Notes: generated by a model from the sequence alone, not told the origin. A stretch of 64,000 bases of DNA from Hyphomicrobiales bacterium (GCA_021286855.1 JAJTBO010000003.1:305638-369637), one strand, 5' to 3'. Shown: positions 26,102-36,107, counted from the first letter of the stretch. Program-made: numbers and translations.

Positions 26102-26923
26102 TCAGGCGGCGAGCATCGGCCAGATGCCGTACCAGACGAAGAGCAACGCGCCGAAGGCGATCCGATACCAGGCGAAGACGCTCAGCGTGTGGTGGGCGAC
26201 CCAGCGGATCAGGAACTTCACCACGACCAGCGCCGAGAAGAAGGCGACGACGAAGCCGACGGCGATGCCGATCATCGCCTGATGGTCGAGGTGCGCGCCG
26301 TTCTTGGCGAGATCGAGCACGGTCGCGCCGAGCATGGTCGGGATCGCCAGGAAGAACGAGAACTCGGTCGCCGCCGAGCGCGACATGCCGCCGAAGAGAC
26401 CGGCGACGATGGTCGCGCCGGAGCGCGAGGTGCCCGGGATCATCGAGACGACCTGACCGAGGCCGACGATCAACGCCTGTTTCCAGGTGGTCCGGTCGGC
26501 GATTTCGGTGGTGGTCGTGTGCTCGCGGTTCTCCGCCCAGAGGATGATCAGACCGCCGACCATCAGCGACACCGCGACGATCCACGGCTTGAAGAGATAG
26601 GCCTTGATCGCCTTGATGAAGACGAAGCCGATCACCGCCGAAGGCAGGAAGGCGAGGATCACCGCGCCGGCGAAGGCGAGCGCCGCCCTGTCGCGGCGCA
26701 GAACGCCGCCGATCAGCGACAGGATCTTCTCGCGATAGAGCCAGCACACCGCCAGGATCGCGCCGAGCTGGATCACCACCTCGAAGACCTTGCCGGAGCC
26801 GCTGTCGAAATTGATGAAGTCGTCGACCAGGATCATGTGGCCGGTCGAGGAGATCGGCAGAAATTCGGTGACGCCTTCGACGACGCCGAGCACGGCGGCC
26901 TTGAAGAGATAGACGAGATCCAT
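26102..26923 (-). CDS. uppP: Undecaprenyl-diphosphate phosphatase
   Basis: A 273-residue polytopic membrane protein of the BacA/UppP family, recycling undecaprenyl diphosphate for cell-wall synthesis. Both signature regions are intact: GVVEGVTEFLPISSTGHM (E in EGxTEFLPISSTGH) and PGTSRSGATI. The start MDLVYLFK follows CGAGGACCCC; frame upstream is not family-like. Confidence 0.95.
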   Translation of the reverse strand: MDLVYLFKAAVLGVVEGVTEFLPISSTGHMILVDDFINFDSGSGKVFEVVIQLGAILAVCWLYREKILSLIGGVLRRDRAALAFAGAVILAFLPSAVIGFVFIKAIKAYLFKPWIVAVSLMVGGLIILWAENREHTTTTEIADRTTWKQALIVGLGQVVSMIPGTSRSGATIVAGLFGGMSRSAATEFSFFLAIPTMLGATVLDLAKNGAHLDHQAMIGIAVGFVVAFFSALVVVKFLIRWVAHHTLSVFAWYRIAFGALLFVWYGIWPMLAA

Positions 26924-27059
26924 GGGGTCCTCGGGAGGTTCAGGCGGGGACGGCGGCGCGGACGCCGGATCGACCGCCACGATGCCTTCGAACGTGTTGC
27001 ACTGCAATGTCGGCGATGAAACGGCAGAGCTCGCGCGTCGCCCGACGCCCGAAACGAAA

Positions 27060-27083
27060 CGAGGCGCTCCGAAGAGCGCCTCG
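27060..27083 (-). terminator. Intrinsic terminator of prfB
   Basis: A perfect 10-base stem (CGAGGCGCTC with GAGCGCCTCG) and a CGAA-type tetraloop start six bases after the prfB stop. On the minus strand it is followed by GTTTCGTTTC, a moderately T-rich tail. Reading direction and position fit termination of prfB. Confidence 0.75.
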
Positions 27084-27088
27084 CCGGA

Positions 27089-28220
27089 TCAGTCGATGTC
27101 CTCGACGATGGCGGTCGCCGCGCCCTTCACCCGGGCGGCGAGCGAGGCTTCCATGAATTCGTCGAGATCGCCGTCGAGCACGCGCTGCGGATCGGTCGTC
27201 TGGACGCCGGTGCGCAGGTCCTTGACCATCTGATAGGGCTGCAGGACGTAGGAGCGGATCTGGTGGCCCCAGCCGATGTCGGTCTTGGCCGCCGCCTCGG
27301 CGCTGGCCTTGTCCTCGCGCTTCTTCAGCTCGACCTCGTAGAGGCGGGCGCGCAGCATGTCCCAGGCCTTGGCGCGGTTCTTGTGCTGGGAGCGTTCGGC
27401 CTGACAGGCGACCGCGATGCCGGTCGGGATGTGGGTCAGGCGGACGGCCGAGTCGGTCGTGTTGACGTGCTGGCCGCCGGCGCCGGACGATCGGTAGGTG
27501 TCGACGCGGACGTCGGATTCCGGGATGACGATGTCGATCGAATCGTCGACGACCGGATAGACCCAGGCCGAGGCGAAGGAGGTGTGCCGACGCGCGGCGC
27601 TGTCGAAGGGCGAGATGCGGACGAGACGATGCACGCCCGATTCGGTCTTCAGCCAGCCGTAGGCGTTCTCGCCCTTGACGACGTAGGTGACCGACTTCAG
27701 GCCCGCCTCTTCGCCCTCGGAGGCTTCCACCGCCTCGACCTTGAAGCCGCGACGCTCGGCCCAGCGCACGTACATGCGGGCGAGCATCTGGGCCCAATCC
27801 TGCGATTCGGTGCCGCCGGCGCCGGCGTGGATTTCGAGATAGGTGTCGAAACCGTCGGCTTCGCCGGAGAGCAGCGCCTCGACCTGCCGCTTGGCGACGT
27901 CGTGGCCGAGCTGCTTCAGCGCCTCTTCGGCCTCGGCGACGACGGCGTCGTCGTCCTCCATCTCGCCGAGTTCGAGCAGGCCGACGTTGTCGTCGAGATC
28001 ACGCGCGATGCCCTGGACGATGTCGATCGACTTGGACAGCTTGTCGCGTTCGCGCATCAGCTTCTGCGCGTTGGTCGGATCGTTCCACAGGTCGGGGCTT
28101 TCGGAGAGCGCGTTCAGCTCGTCCAGTCGTTTGAGCGCGACATCCCAGTCAAAGATGCCTCCTCAGCAGGCTGAGCGCCTGCTGGATCTCGTCCACGACG
28201 GACTGGATCTCTGCCTTCAT
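27089..28220 (-). CDS. prfB: Peptide chain release factor 2 with programmed +1 frameshift
   Basis: RF2 is encoded in two frames: codons 1-23 run from the ATG at 28220 to CTT at 28154-28152, then the in-frame TGA at 28151-28149 is bypassed by a +1 slip and reading resumes at GAC (28150-28148) to the stop at 27089. The joined protein has 376 residues. The RF2 anticodon-like tripeptide SPF (about 203-205) and the catalytic GGQ (about 248-250) are intact. The ribosome binding site is GAGGA before the ATG. The frameshift is autoregulatory: low RF2 favours the slip. This is a normal gene, not a pseudogene. Confidence 0.95.
28148..28163 (-). promoter_or_regulatory. Programmed +1 frameshift site of prfB
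   Basis: On the minus strand the message reads AGG AGG CAT CTT TGA C. The slippery CTT-TGA-C is identical to that of E. coli, and the internal Shine-Dalgarno-like AGGAGG lies three bases before the CTT, the spacing needed to stimulate the slip. The SD here is a perfect AGGAGG, stronger than the E. coli AGGGGG. Confidence 0.93.
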
Positions 28221-28407
28221 CGGACGTGTCCTCGATGAAAATTCGGGGGACGCGGGACGGCTCCAGCGAGGCCCCGGCGATGGGCGCGGACCATACCGAC
28301 GGGGACCGGGGATGTAAACGCCGGAGCGCGCCTTCGCGGACGCGTCATCAACGCACCACGATCGTCGAGGAGACTCCTCGCGGCTCGGACGTCGAGGGGA
28401 GACGACC

Positions 28408-29121
28408 ATGGCTTTTCGCGCCGGCACCACGGCCGGCTTCGCACATGTCCACGAAGCGGGCGACGACGGGCGCGCGATCGTGCTCCTGCACGGCGGCGGC
28501 CGCGACGAGCGCGACCTGCTCGGCTTCGGTCGAGCGATCGCGCCGGGCGCGACGCTGATCGCGCCGCGCGGCCGCGTCGCCCACGAGGCCGGATGGATCC
28601 TCTGTCCGCGCCGGTCCGATCGCAGTTTCGATCCGGAGGAGCTGGTCCGCCGGGCCGACGAGATCGGCTCCTTCGTCTCGGAGATGTCGGCGTGGCACGC
28701 GCTGCGGGCGTCGCCGATCCTGGTCGGCCATTCGGACGGCGCGGCGGTGGCGGCGGCGATGCTGTGCCGCAATCCCGGAGCCTATGCCGGCGCGGTGTTG
28801 CTCAGACCCGCCTCGCCCGGACCGCAGCGTGGTCTGCCGGCGCTCGACGGGCGATCGGTCCTGATGCTGGCCGGAGCGCGCGACCAACGCCGGGAGGCGG
28901 CGGAAGCGCCGCATCTGGCGCAGCAATTGAGCGAGGCCGGCGCGACGGTCGATCTGCACGTGCTCGACGCCGATCACGGTTTCGCCGCGGACGAGGCCGA
29001 TGCGACGCTCGCCCGCGACTGGATCGCGGCGCCGTCTCAGGCGGCGTGGCGATCGGCGCCGGCCACTTCGCGGGCGCGCGCCAGGAAGCCGCGGACCGAC
29101 GACTGCAACCGCTCGGTCTGA
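28408..29121 (+). CDS. Alpha/beta hydrolase, carboxylesterase/phospholipase type
   Basis: A 237-residue alpha/beta hydrolase resembling the Abhydrolase_2 / phospholipase-carboxylesterase group. The oxyanion region is [11 protein letters not shown] (about residue 30), the nucleophile elbow GHSDGAAVA (serine about residue 112), the acid probably in AGARDQ, and the histidine in DADHGF. The family more often has GFSQG at the elbow. The last 25 or so residues are Arg-rich and overlap the 3' end of the convergent chemoreceptor gene by 85 bases, so the natural C-terminus may have been extended by loss of a stop. Substrate unknown. Confidence 0.8.
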   Translation: MAFRAGTTAGFAHVHEAGDDGRAIVLLHGGGRDERDLLGFGRAIAPGATLIAPRGRVAHEAGWILCPRRSDRSFDPEELVRRADEIGSFVSEMSAWHALRASPILVGHSDGAAVAAAMLCRNPGAYAGAVLLRPASPGPQRGLPALDGRSVLMLAGARDQRREAAEAPHLAQQLSEAGATVDLHVLDADHGFAADEADATLARDWIAAPSQAAWRSAPATSRARARKPRTDDCNRSV

Positions 29122-30365
29122 TCGGCGAGGACGCCGGAGGCGTCGGCCACCTCGCCGGCGGCGCGACCGGCGGCGCCGGCCGCTTCGGCGACCGAACCGA
29201 CGTTGGAGGAGACGTCGTCGGTGGCGGTGGAGGCCATCTGCATCGAGCGCGCGATCTCCTGGGTGGCGGTCGACTGTTCCTCGACCGAGGCCGAGATCGA
29301 CCGCGCGGCGGCGGAGATCTCGCCGACGATGTCGGTGATGCCATCGATCGCCGCCATGCAGCGATGGGCGCGGTCCTCGACGGCCTGGATGCGGTCGGCG
29401 ATCGATTCGGTCGCAGACGCCGTCTGGCCGGCGAGCGCCTTGACCTCGGTGGCGACCACCGCGAAGCCGCGGCCGGCCTCGCCGGCGCGCGCCGCCTCGA
29501 TGGTGGCGTTGAGGGCGAGGAGCTTGGTCTGTTCGGCGACGGAACGGATCAGGTCGACGACGCCGACGATGTCGCCGACGGCGGCGGAAAGACCCGCGAT
29601 CGCCTCGCGGCTCTCCTCGACCCGGCGGCCGGCCTGCTCGGAGATGACCAGCGCCACTTCGGACTGGCGGGCGATGTCCTCGACCGAAGCGGTGAGCTCT
29701 TCGGTAGCGGCGGCGACGGTGGCGACGGTCACCGAGGTCTCTTCCGCCGAAGCGCCGATGGTGGTCGAGCGGTGCTCGGTGTCGGTGGCGGTGTGGCGCA
29801 TCGCGTCGGCCGAACGGGCGAGACTGCCGACCGCGTCGCCGAGCGAGGTCGTGACGCCGCCGATCGTGCCTTCGAATTCGTGCATGACCCGGGAGAACCC
29901 GTCGAGACGGTCGTCGATGGTGGTGACCGCCTGGTTCATCACCCGCGCGGTCGCGCCGAAGGTGCCGACCATGCCGCGTTCGATGATGCGGCGGTGATGT
30001 TTGCCGTCGCGCACGCAGGTCAGCGTCGCCCGCGTCTCGCGGACGAAGGCGTCGGAGACGTCGAGCAGGCGGTTGGCGTCGCGGGCGAGGCGGGCGAGTT
30101 CGCCGCCGTCGGCGAGGAGCACGACGCGACGTTCGAGATCGCCCTTCGCCGCCGCGGCCATCACGGCGGAGACCTCCGCGATAGAACGGCGGGCGCGACG
30201 CAGTCCGGTCCAGCCGAGACCGGCGAGGAGACCGAGGAAGGCGAAGACCGCGGCGTCGCGCGGCCGGAACTCGACCAGCGTCGACATCGCCACGCCGACG
30301 GCGAGCGCGCCGGTGACGACCGCGACCGCGACTTCAGCGCGTGAGAGAGAAGACGAATTCATCAT
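29037..30365 (-). CDS. Methyl-accepting chemotaxis protein without periplasmic sensor domain
   Basis: A 442-residue receptor. Two membrane segments (about residues 9-28 and 38-55) are joined by a loop of only about 10 residues, so there is no periplasmic ligand domain. HAMP-like helices follow (about 60-170), then a signalling domain whose hairpin tip is intact: [19 protein letters not shown] and [15 protein letters not shown]. It likely takes its input from the PAS protein encoded just upstream, with which it overlaps by 32 bases. Together they look like an Aer aerotaxis receptor split in two. Confidence 0.87.
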   Translation of the reverse strand: MMNSSSLSRAEVAVAVVTGALAVGVAMSTLVEFRPRDAAVFAFLGLLAGLGWTGLRRARRSIAEVSAVMAAAAKGDLERRVVLLADGGELARLARDANRLLDVSDAFVRETRATLTCVRDGKHHRRIIERGMVGTFGATARVMNQAVTTIDDRLDGFSRVMHEFEGTIGGVTTSLGDAVGSLARSADAMRHTATDTEHRSTTIGASAEETSVTVATVAAATEELTASVEDIARQSEVALVISEQAGRRVEESREAIAGLSAAVGDIVGVVDLIRSVAEQTKLLALNATIEAARAGEAGRGFAVVATEVKALAGQTASATESIADRIQAVEDRAHRCMAAIDGITDIVGEISAAARSISASVEEQSTATQEIARSMQMASTATDDVSSNVGSVAEAAGAAGRAAGEVADASGVLADQTERLQSSVRGFLARAREVAGADRHAA

Positions 30366-30921
30366 AGCTCACGCCCTTCGCGCTCAGGAGGCCGACGAGA
30401 TGGTCGAAACTTTCCGAAAGACCGCGGGCGCGGTCGGGCGCGCGGTCCTCGATCGCCTTGAGATCGGCGTAGAGCGGCTCGATCGCGGCGATCGCCTCGC
30501 GGTCGGGAACGCGGCGGTTCGAGTGATAGCCGATGATGCCGCCGTCCATCGCAAAGGTCGGCGTGACGTGGGCGAAGACCCAGTAGTGATCGCCGGTCGC
30601 CGCCATGTTGAGCACATAGGCGAAGATTTCGTCGCCGCGGGCGACGGTGTCCCAGAGCAGCTTGAAGACGGCGCGCGGCATCGCGGGATGACGGATGATC
30701 GAATGGGGCGCGCCGATCGCCTGGCGTTCGGTCAGCGCGGCGAGATCGAGGAAGACCTCGTTGGCGTAGGTGATGATCCCCTTCGGATCGGTCTTGGAGA
30801 CGATGACCTCGTCCTTGCCGAAGGTGCGCTCGACACCGGTCGGACGAATGGTGCTGGCGAATTTCTGGCGGACCGGTCCGTCGGCGCGGGTTCGTCGAAA
30901 CGGCGAGAACGTCGATAGCAT
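30334..30921 (-). CDS. Single-domain PAS protein (Aer-like sensor)
   Basis: A 195-residue soluble protein with one PAS domain (about residues 36-150): [42 protein letters not shown] and GYHSNR are close to the FAD-binding PAS of Aer. It lacks membrane and signalling parts. The start ATG is preceded by GGAGG five bases upstream. It overlaps the next gene, a chemoreceptor with no sensor of its own, so it probably senses redox or oxygen for that receptor. Confidence 0.85.
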   Translation of the reverse strand: MLSTFSPFRRTRADGPVRQKFASTIRPTGVERTFGKDEVIVSKTDPKGIITYANEVFLDLAALTERQAIGAPHSIIRHPAMPRAVFKLLWDTVARGDEIFAYVLNMAATGDHYWVFAHVTPTFAMDGGIIGYHSNRRVPDREAIAAIEPLYADLKAIEDRAPDRARGLSESFDHLVGLLSAKGVSYDEFVFSLTR

Positions 30922-31297
30922 GCGGGCCTCCGCGAAGTTTCGTAAGGGAACTTCCACCGAGCCCCTGAAAATTTTACTAATGGCTCCCCTCAGGTCATGC
31001 GAGCGACCCGATGTCGATCCGCCGATGCGACGTCGATGAGCCATTCAACCTCAATCAATCCAATACTATTTTATCGTATTCAAACTTGAACCTCGGATAG
31101 TGAATTTGATTTGAATGAGCATGTTGAAAATATTTATTTTGAAATTTCACATTATGCACATCATTTATGCATCTTTTTACTTTTTATACAGCTCACATAT
31201 CGGCCTTTCCGCATTTACCCGTTTTGGATAGAGGGATCCTCCGAAGAAGAAACCGCGCACGCGGCTACCACAACACGGCGATCGATCCAGATCTGCG
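30922..31297. other. AT-rich intergenic region
   Basis: From about 31045 to 31245 base composition drops sharply, with runs such as AATACTATTTTATCG and ATCTTTTTACTTTTTATACAG, in a genome that is otherwise GC-rich. No convincing gene is seen: a 69-codon frame from 31111 has half its length in AT-rich and half in GC-rich sequence and runs into cobC. The patch may carry the promoter of the PAS/MCP unit and a 3' end for cobC, or be the remnant of an acquired segment. Confidence 0.5.
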
Positions 31298-32341
31298 TCA
31301 TTCCGCCGCATCCGATGTGAGCGCCTCCGCCAGACGGCGCCAGGCCTCGGCGTCGCCGGGCAGGCCGAAGCGCAGGAGACGGCGATCGTGCGGGAAGGCG
31401 CGGACATGGAAGCCGGCGCGGCCGAGACGAGCGGCGACCTGCGGCGCGGCGTCGCCTTCGGCGAGACGAAAGAGCGGCGTGCCGCCGACGAGGCGCAGAC
31501 CGGCGGCGGCGATCAGCGCGTCGAGACGCGCCGCGTCGGCGGCGAGGCGGACCCGCGTCGCCTCGAGCCAGCGACGGTCGGCGAGCGCGGCGCGGCCGAC
31601 GGCGATCGCCGGGCCGGACACGGCCCAGGGGCCGAAGGCGTCGCGCACCGCCGCGGCGATCGCCGGATCGGCGAGGACGAAGCCGAGGCGCAGGCCGGCG
31701 AGCCCCCAGGTCTTGCCGAAGGAGCGCAGCACGATCGTGCGGCCGAGCGGCAGACGCGGCGCGATCGAGGCGGCGTCGTCGAGGACGTCGACGAAGGCTT
31801 CGTCGACGATCAGGCGGCGGCCGGAGCGCGTCATCGCCTCGGCGAGTTCGGCGAGGCGATCGACCGGGGTCAGGCGACCATCGGGATTGTTGGGATTGAC
31901 CAGGAGGCCGAGGTCGAACCGGGCGAGCGCGGCGAGATCGTCGACGACCGCGACGTCGCGGCCGCTCGCGCGCCAGACATGGGCGTGCTCCTGATAGGTG
32001 AAGCCGAGGATGCCGACCGACGCCGCGTCGAGCAGGCGCGGCAACATCTCGATCGCCGCCTGGGTGCCGGGGGTCGCGGCGACGCAAGCCGGATCGCCGA
32101 CGCCGAAGGCGAGGGCGGCCGCCTCTTCGAGCGCCCACACGGCGGCGGGTTCGGGCAGGCGAGTCCAGGCGTCGTGAGGCAGTTCGGGCAGCGGCCAGGC
32201 GACCGGATTGATCCCGGTCGAGAGATCGATCCAGGTTTCGGGCGCATCGGGAAAGGCGGCGCGCGCTTGCGTCAGGTCGCCGCCGTGTGAGATGCCCTGA
32301 GCCGGCGCGCCCGCGCCTACCCCCGTCTTCGGATCCGTCAT
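31298..32341 (-). CDS. cobC: Threonine-phosphate decarboxylase (cobalamin synthesis)
   Basis: A 347-residue PLP-dependent class I aminotransferase-fold enzyme. ISHGGDLTQARAAFP at the N-terminus, DLSTGINPVAWP, VNPNNPDGRL, and the PLP lysine in LRSFGKTWGLAGLRLGF (about residue 210) are typical. It makes (R)-1-amino-2-propanol phosphate, the linker of the lower axial ligand, used by CobD. Called CobC in alphaproteobacterial and CobD in Salmonella naming. Its start codon overlaps that of the divergent cobD gene (both within CATG). No alternative start close by is evident, because the conserved N-terminus begins within 18 codons. Confidence 0.93.
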   Translation of the reverse strand: MTDPKTGVGAGAPAQGISHGGDLTQARAAFPDAPETWIDLSTGINPVAWPLPELPHDAWTRLPEPAAVWALEEAAALAFGVGDPACVAATPGTQAAIEMLPRLLDAASVGILGFTYQEHAHVWRASGRDVAVVDDLAALARFDLGLLVNPNNPDGRLTPVDRLAELAEAMTRSGRRLIVDEAFVDVLDDAASIAPRLPLGRTIVLRSFGKTWGLAGLRLGFVLADPAIAAAVRDAFGPWAVSGPAIAVGRAALADRRWLEATRVRLAADAARLDALIAAAGLRLVGGTPLFRLAEGDAAPQVAARLGRAGFHVRAFPHDRRLLRFGLPGDAEAWRRLAEALTSDAAE

Positions 32342-33335
32342 GTCCCTCGTTCCCTGGCCCGCCTCTACGCTCGTGATCGCGCTCGTCGCGCTCGCCCTCG
32401 AAGCGGCGGTCGGTTGGCCCGCTCCTCTCTACGCCGCGATCGGCCATCCCGTCACCTGGATCGGACGACTGATCTCCGCGCTCGACCGGGCGCTCAACCG
32501 GGAGGAGGCGTCCTTCGCGACGCGGCGGGCGGCGGGCGTCGGGGCGTTGGCGATCCTCTTGGCGACCAGCGGGACCCTCGCCTGGGCGGTCGCGACAACG
32601 ATCGGGGCGATCGCGCCGGGCGCGCTCGGCCTCCTCGTCATCAGCGTCCTTGCGGCCAGCCTGCCGGCGCAGAAGAGCCTCGACGGCCACGTCGCCGCCG
32701 TCGCCGACGGGCTCGAACGCGGTCTCGCCGAAGGGCGCGCCGCGGTCTCGATGATCGTCGGGCGCGATCCGAACGCGCTCGACGAGGCCGCCGTCGCCCG
32801 CGCCGCGATCGAGAGCCTCGCGGAGAACTTCTCCGACGGCATCGTCGCGCCGCTGTTCTGGACCGCCGTCGCGGGACTTCCCGGCGGCCTCCTCTACAAG
32901 GCGGCGAACACCGCCGACAGCATGATCGGCCACAGAACGCCCCGGCACGAAGCCTTCGGCTGGGCGGCGGCGCGGTTCGACGATCTCGTCAACCTGCCGG
33001 CGTCGCGGCTCGCGGCGCTGTGGTTGATCCTCGCGGCGCTGGTCACGCCCGAGGCCGACGCGCGGCGGGCGGTCGCGGCCGTTCGGCGCGACGCCAAGGC
33101 GCATGGTTCGCCCAACGCCGGCTGGCCGGAGGCGGCGATGGCCGGGGCGCACGGCTTCGCGCTCGCCGGCCCGCGCGTCTATCACGGCGAGGTTCATGCC
33201 GGCGCCTGGATGGGCGACGGGCGTTCCGAGCTCGGCGCGGCCGACATTCGACAGGCGCTGCGGCTCTACCGCACGGCGCTGGCGATCCAGGCGGCGGCGA
33301 TCGCCGCAACATTGGCGCTCTTCGCGCTCGTGTGA
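32340..33335 (+). CDS. cobD: Adenosylcobinamide-phosphate synthase (CbiB/CobD)
   Basis: A 331-residue membrane protein with four or more helices. HPVTWIGRLISALD (about residue 37), FSDGIVAPLFW, KAANTADSMIGHR and the C-terminal YHG are typical of CbiB/CobD. It attaches aminopropanol phosphate to adenosylcobyric acid. It is divergent from cobC, with overlapping start codons, and convergent with cobQ. Confidence 0.93.
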   Translation: MSLVPWPASTLVIALVALALEAAVGWPAPLYAAIGHPVTWIGRLISALDRALNREEASFATRRAAGVGALAILLATSGTLAWAVATTIGAIAPGALGLLVISVLAASLPAQKSLDGHVAAVADGLERGLAEGRAAVSMIVGRDPNALDEAAVARAAIESLAENFSDGIVAPLFWTAVAGLPGGLLYKAANTADSMIGHRTPRHEAFGWAAARFDDLVNLPASRLAALWLILAALVTPEADARRAVAAVRRDAKAHGSPNAGWPEAAMAGAHGFALAGPRVYHGEVHAGAWMGDGRSELGAADIRQALRLYRTALAIQAAAIAATLALFALV

Positions 33336-33401
33336 GGTTCACGCGGTCACGGCGCGATCCGCACGTAGATGGCGAGGCCGCCCCCGGGCTATGCCTTCGC
33401 C

Positions 33402-34877
33402 TCACCGCGCCAGGGCGACGAGCCGGTCGAGGTCGACGTGGGCTGCGACATGGGCGGCGAGCGCGTCCAGCGTCGCCTCGACACGGGCCTCATAGGCGAG
33501 ATCGGAGGTCGCCGCGCCCCATTCGGAAAGCAGCGCCGCGCGGGCCCGGTCGTCGGAAAAGAGGCCGTGGACGTAGCAGCCCGCCACCCGTCCCGAAAGA
33601 TCGCGGGCGCCCTCGCCGCGACCGTCGGCGAAGGTGGCGAGCGGGCGGGCGCAATCGCCGCCCGATGTGCGTCCGACATGCATCTCGTAACCGACGAAGG
33701 GGGCGTTCGAGCCGACGAGCGTCCCCCTCGCCTCCTCCAGCGTCTTGTCGCCGCCGAGCACCGTCTCGATGTCGAGCAGGCCGAGGCCGGCGACGGTCTG
33801 GGGCGGACCCTCAATGCCGTCCGGATCGGCGACGGCGCGGCCGAGCATCTGGTAACCGCCGCACAGGCCCAGCACGCGGCCGCCACGGCGAACGTGGGCG
33901 GCGATGTCGACGTCCCAGCCCTCCCGGCGAAGCGCGGCGAGATCGGCGATGGTCGCCTTGGAGCCGGGGAGAAGCACGAGATCGGCGGCGGCCGGGACGG
34001 GCATGCCGGGGGCGAGCAGGATCAGGCGAACGCCGGGTTCCTGGGCGAGCGGATCGAGGTCGTCGAAGTTGGAGATGTGCGGCAGGCGCGGCACGACGAT
34101 GGTGAAGGCGCCCTCCCCGCTCGATCGGCGCTTCTCCAGGACCACCGCGTCCTCGGCCGGCAGGAGGCCGGCGTCGCGGAACCAGGGGACGAGGCCGAGC
34201 GCCGGCCAGCCGGTCTTCTCGGCGATCAGCTCCATGCCGCTCGCAAAGAGCGAAGGGTCGCCGCGGAACTTGTTGACCAGGAAGCCGGCGACCAACGCGG
34301 CGTCGGCGGGGTCGATCACGACGCGCGTCCCGACGATCTGAGCGATGACGCCGCCGCGATCGATGTCGCCGACCAGCACCACGGGGACGTCGGCTTTGCG
34401 CGCAAAGCCCATGTTGGCGATGTCGCCGGCGCGGAGATTGACCTCGGCCGCGCTGCCCGCCCCTTCGACGAGGACTAGGTCGCAGTCCGCGGCGAGCCTT
34501 TCGAAGCTCTCGTGGACGGAAGCCTCGAGCTTCGGCTTCCAGGACTGAAATTCGCGCGCCTTGGCGTTGCCGAGCACGCGGCCCTGGACCACCACCTGGC
34601 TGCCGACGTCGGATTGCGGCTTCAGCAGCACCGGGTTCATGTGGACGGTCGGCGCGACGCGGGCGGCGCGGGCCTGGAGCGCCTGGGCGCGGCCGATCTC
34701 GCCGCCGTCGACGGTGACGGCGGCGTTGTTCGACATGTTCTGCGGCTTGAAGGGACGGACGACGAGACCGCGGTTCGCGAAGGCGCGGGCGAGGCCGGCG
34801 ACCAGCAACGACTTGCCGACGTCGGAGCCGGTGCCTTGGAACATCAGGGCCTTGGCGCTTCGACCGGTCGTCGTCAT
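33402..34877 (-). CDS. cobQ: Cobyric acid synthase
   Basis: A 491-residue glutamine-dependent amidotransferase that amidates cobyrinic acid a,c-diamide at positions b, d, e and g. The N-terminal synthetase part has the P-loop [18 protein letters not shown] and [13 protein letters not shown]; the C-terminal type I glutaminase has the nucleophile in [10 protein letters not shown] and a downstream histidine in YVHGLF. The start overlaps the cobO stop (TGATG). Confidence 0.95.
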   Translation of the reverse strand: MTTTGRSAKALMFQGTGSDVGKSLLVAGLARAFANRGLVVRPFKPQNMSNNAAVTVDGGEIGRAQALQARAARVAPTVHMNPVLLKPQSDVGSQVVVQGRVLGNAKAREFQSWKPKLEASVHESFERLAADCDLVLVEGAGSAAEVNLRAGDIANMGFARKADVPVVLVGDIDRGGVIAQIVGTRVVIDPADAALVAGFLVNKFRGDPSLFASGMELIAEKTGWPALGLVPWFRDAGLLPAEDAVVLEKRRSSGEGAFTIVVPRLPHISNFDDLDPLAQEPGVRLILLAPGMPVPAAADLVLLPGSKATIADLAALRREGWDVDIAAHVRRGGRVLGLCGGYQMLGRAVADPDGIEGPPQTVAGLGLLDIETVLGGDKTLEEARGTLVGSNAPFVGYEMHVGRTSGGDCARPLATFADGRGEGARDLSGRVAGCYVHGLFSDDRARAALLSEWGAATSDLAYEARVEATLDALAAHVAAHVDLDRLVALAR

Positions 34878-35491
34878 CAGAATTCGATGCCTTGCTGCGC
34901 CTTCACCCCGGCGGCGAAATGGTGCTTCGTCGCGCCCATCTCGGTGACGAGGTCGGCCGCCTCGATCAGCGCCGGCTTGGCGTTGCGGCCGGTGACGACG
35001 ACGTGCAGATCGGGACGGCGCGCGGCGAGCGTCGCCACCACCTCGTCGAGGGGGAGATGGTCGTAGCGGAGCGAGATGTTGAGCTCGTCGAGGATCAGGA
35101 GGGCGATCTCGGGATCGGCCATCAGCTCCTTCACCTTCTCCCAGGCGCGGGCGGCGGCGGCGACGTCGCGGGCGCGGTCCTGGGTCTCCCAGGTGAAGCC
35201 TTCGCCCATGGTGTGCCAGGAGACGAGATCGGAGAAACGCTCCAGCGCCGTACGTTCGCCGGTCGACCACGCTCCCTTGACGAACTGGACGACGCCGACG
35301 CGCCGGCCGTGGCCGAGCATGCGCAGCGCGAGGCCGAAGGCGGCGGTCGACTTGCCCTTGCCGGGGCCGGTGTTGACGATCAGCAGGCCCTTCTCGGCGA
35401 TGGTCTTGGAGGCGACTTCGGCGTCCTGCGCCGCCTTGCGGGCGGCCATCTTGGCCTTGTGGCGATCGTCGGGAGCAGGCGTGTCGGTCAT
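34877..35491 (-). CDS. cobO: Cob(I)yrinic acid a,c-diamide adenosyltransferase
   Basis: A 204-residue P-loop adenosyltransferase of the BtuR/CobO type. The nucleotide loop is [14 protein letters not shown] (about residue 40), followed by [11 protein letters not shown] and [14 protein letters not shown]. The extended N-terminus with a Lys/Ala-rich helix is typical of CobO. It adds the upper adenosyl ligand. Operon cobO-cobQ with one base of overlap. Confidence 0.95.
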   Translation of the reverse strand: MTDTPAPDDRHKAKMAARKAAQDAEVASKTIAEKGLLIVNTGPGKGKSTAAFGLALRMLGHGRRVGVVQFVKGAWSTGERTALERFSDLVSWHTMGEGFTWETQDRARDVAAAARAWEKVKELMADPEIALLILDELNISLRYDHLPLDEVVATLAARRPDLHVVVTGRNAKPALIEAADLVTEMGATKHHFAAGVKAQQGIEF

Positions 35492-35582
35492 CGGGGCCTT
35501 CCGGGATGGGTTTCATCCCTGAGACCACGGGAAAGGAGACGGCGCAAGCGGGGAATGGGATGGAGCCGTTGCGGACGCCCTT

Positions 35583-35737
35583 CCCTTCTCCCCTTCGTGG
35601 GAGAAGGCGGCGCGGCACGCGCCGGATGAGGGGGCGCGGGCGGAAGCCCACATCATCCGGCCTCGGGCCTTTCGCGCTCACGCGCGATACCCCTCATCCG
35701 CCCCTTCGGGGCACCTTCTCCCGCAAGGGGAGAAGGG
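35583..35737. repeat. Palindromic intergenic element, type A
   Basis: Two inverted arms of about 50 bases flank a core of about 55 bases. The left arm begins CCCTTCTCCCCTT and ends GGATGAGGGG; the right arm is its imperfect reverse complement, from CCCCTCATCC to AAGGGGAGAAGGG. Each arm also folds on itself (CTTCTCC/GGAGAAG). This kind of element is frequent between genes in rhizobia (RIME-like mosaic repeats). The remaining 325-base gap between cobO and fixX holds nothing else recognisable. Confidence 0.75.
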
Positions 35738-35816
35738 AGCGCACTCCGCGATGCGCGCGCACCCCGAAGACGCGAAGACCGGGTCTCCCCGGCCTTCGGT
35801 TCGCTCCTTCGCCGCC

Positions 35817-36107
35817 TCAGCCGAACTTGAACAGCACGCCGTAACCGCCGCGCGGGTATTCCCAGGTGATCTCGCCGGAGGCTTCACAGAGGACGCGGCA
35901 GGTGCCGCATTCCATGCAGCCGTCGGGGGTCACGTCGACGGTGCCCTTATCGGTCATCTCGTAGCACTTGGCCGGGCAGACGGTGGTCAGCGCGACCAGC
36001 GCGGCCGACGGCTTCTCGTGCGGCAGCACGGTGATGTGGGGGCGACCGGCGTCGACCAGGTAACGGTTCTGGTAGAGCTTGTCCTCGACACGAACGGCGA
36101 TGGTCAT
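35817..36107 (-). CDS. fixX: Ferredoxin-like protein FixX
   Basis: A 96-residue ferredoxin of the FixX type. Cysteine motifs are VCPAKC and [11 protein letters not shown] (CX2CX2CX3C), enough for one [4Fe-4S] cluster as in family members. It passes electrons in the FixABCX complex, which uses flavin-based bifurcation of NADH to reduce both quinone and the low-potential donor of nitrogenase. It lies 151 bases behind fixC, with a palindrome and a weak sigma-54-like site in between. Confidence 0.94.
   Translation of the reverse strand: MTIAVRVEDKLYQNRYLVDAGRPHITVLPHEKPSAALVALTTVCPAKCYEMTDKGTVDVTPDGCMECGTCRVLCEASGEITWEYPRGGYGVLFKFG

Noticed and set aside
28149..28772. 207-codon frame upstream of prfB and the 322-codon frame inside it, as two genes or a pseudogene
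   Set aside because: They are joined by the standard CTT-TGA-C frameshift; only the last 23 codons of the first frame are real.
31111..31320. 69-codon frame in the AT-rich patch
   Set aside because: Composition changes in the middle of the frame, it runs into cobC, and there is no ribosome binding site or family feature.
35492..35816. Cobalamin riboswitch before cobO
   Set aside because: No B12-box-like sequence was seen; the gap is largely a palindromic repeat.
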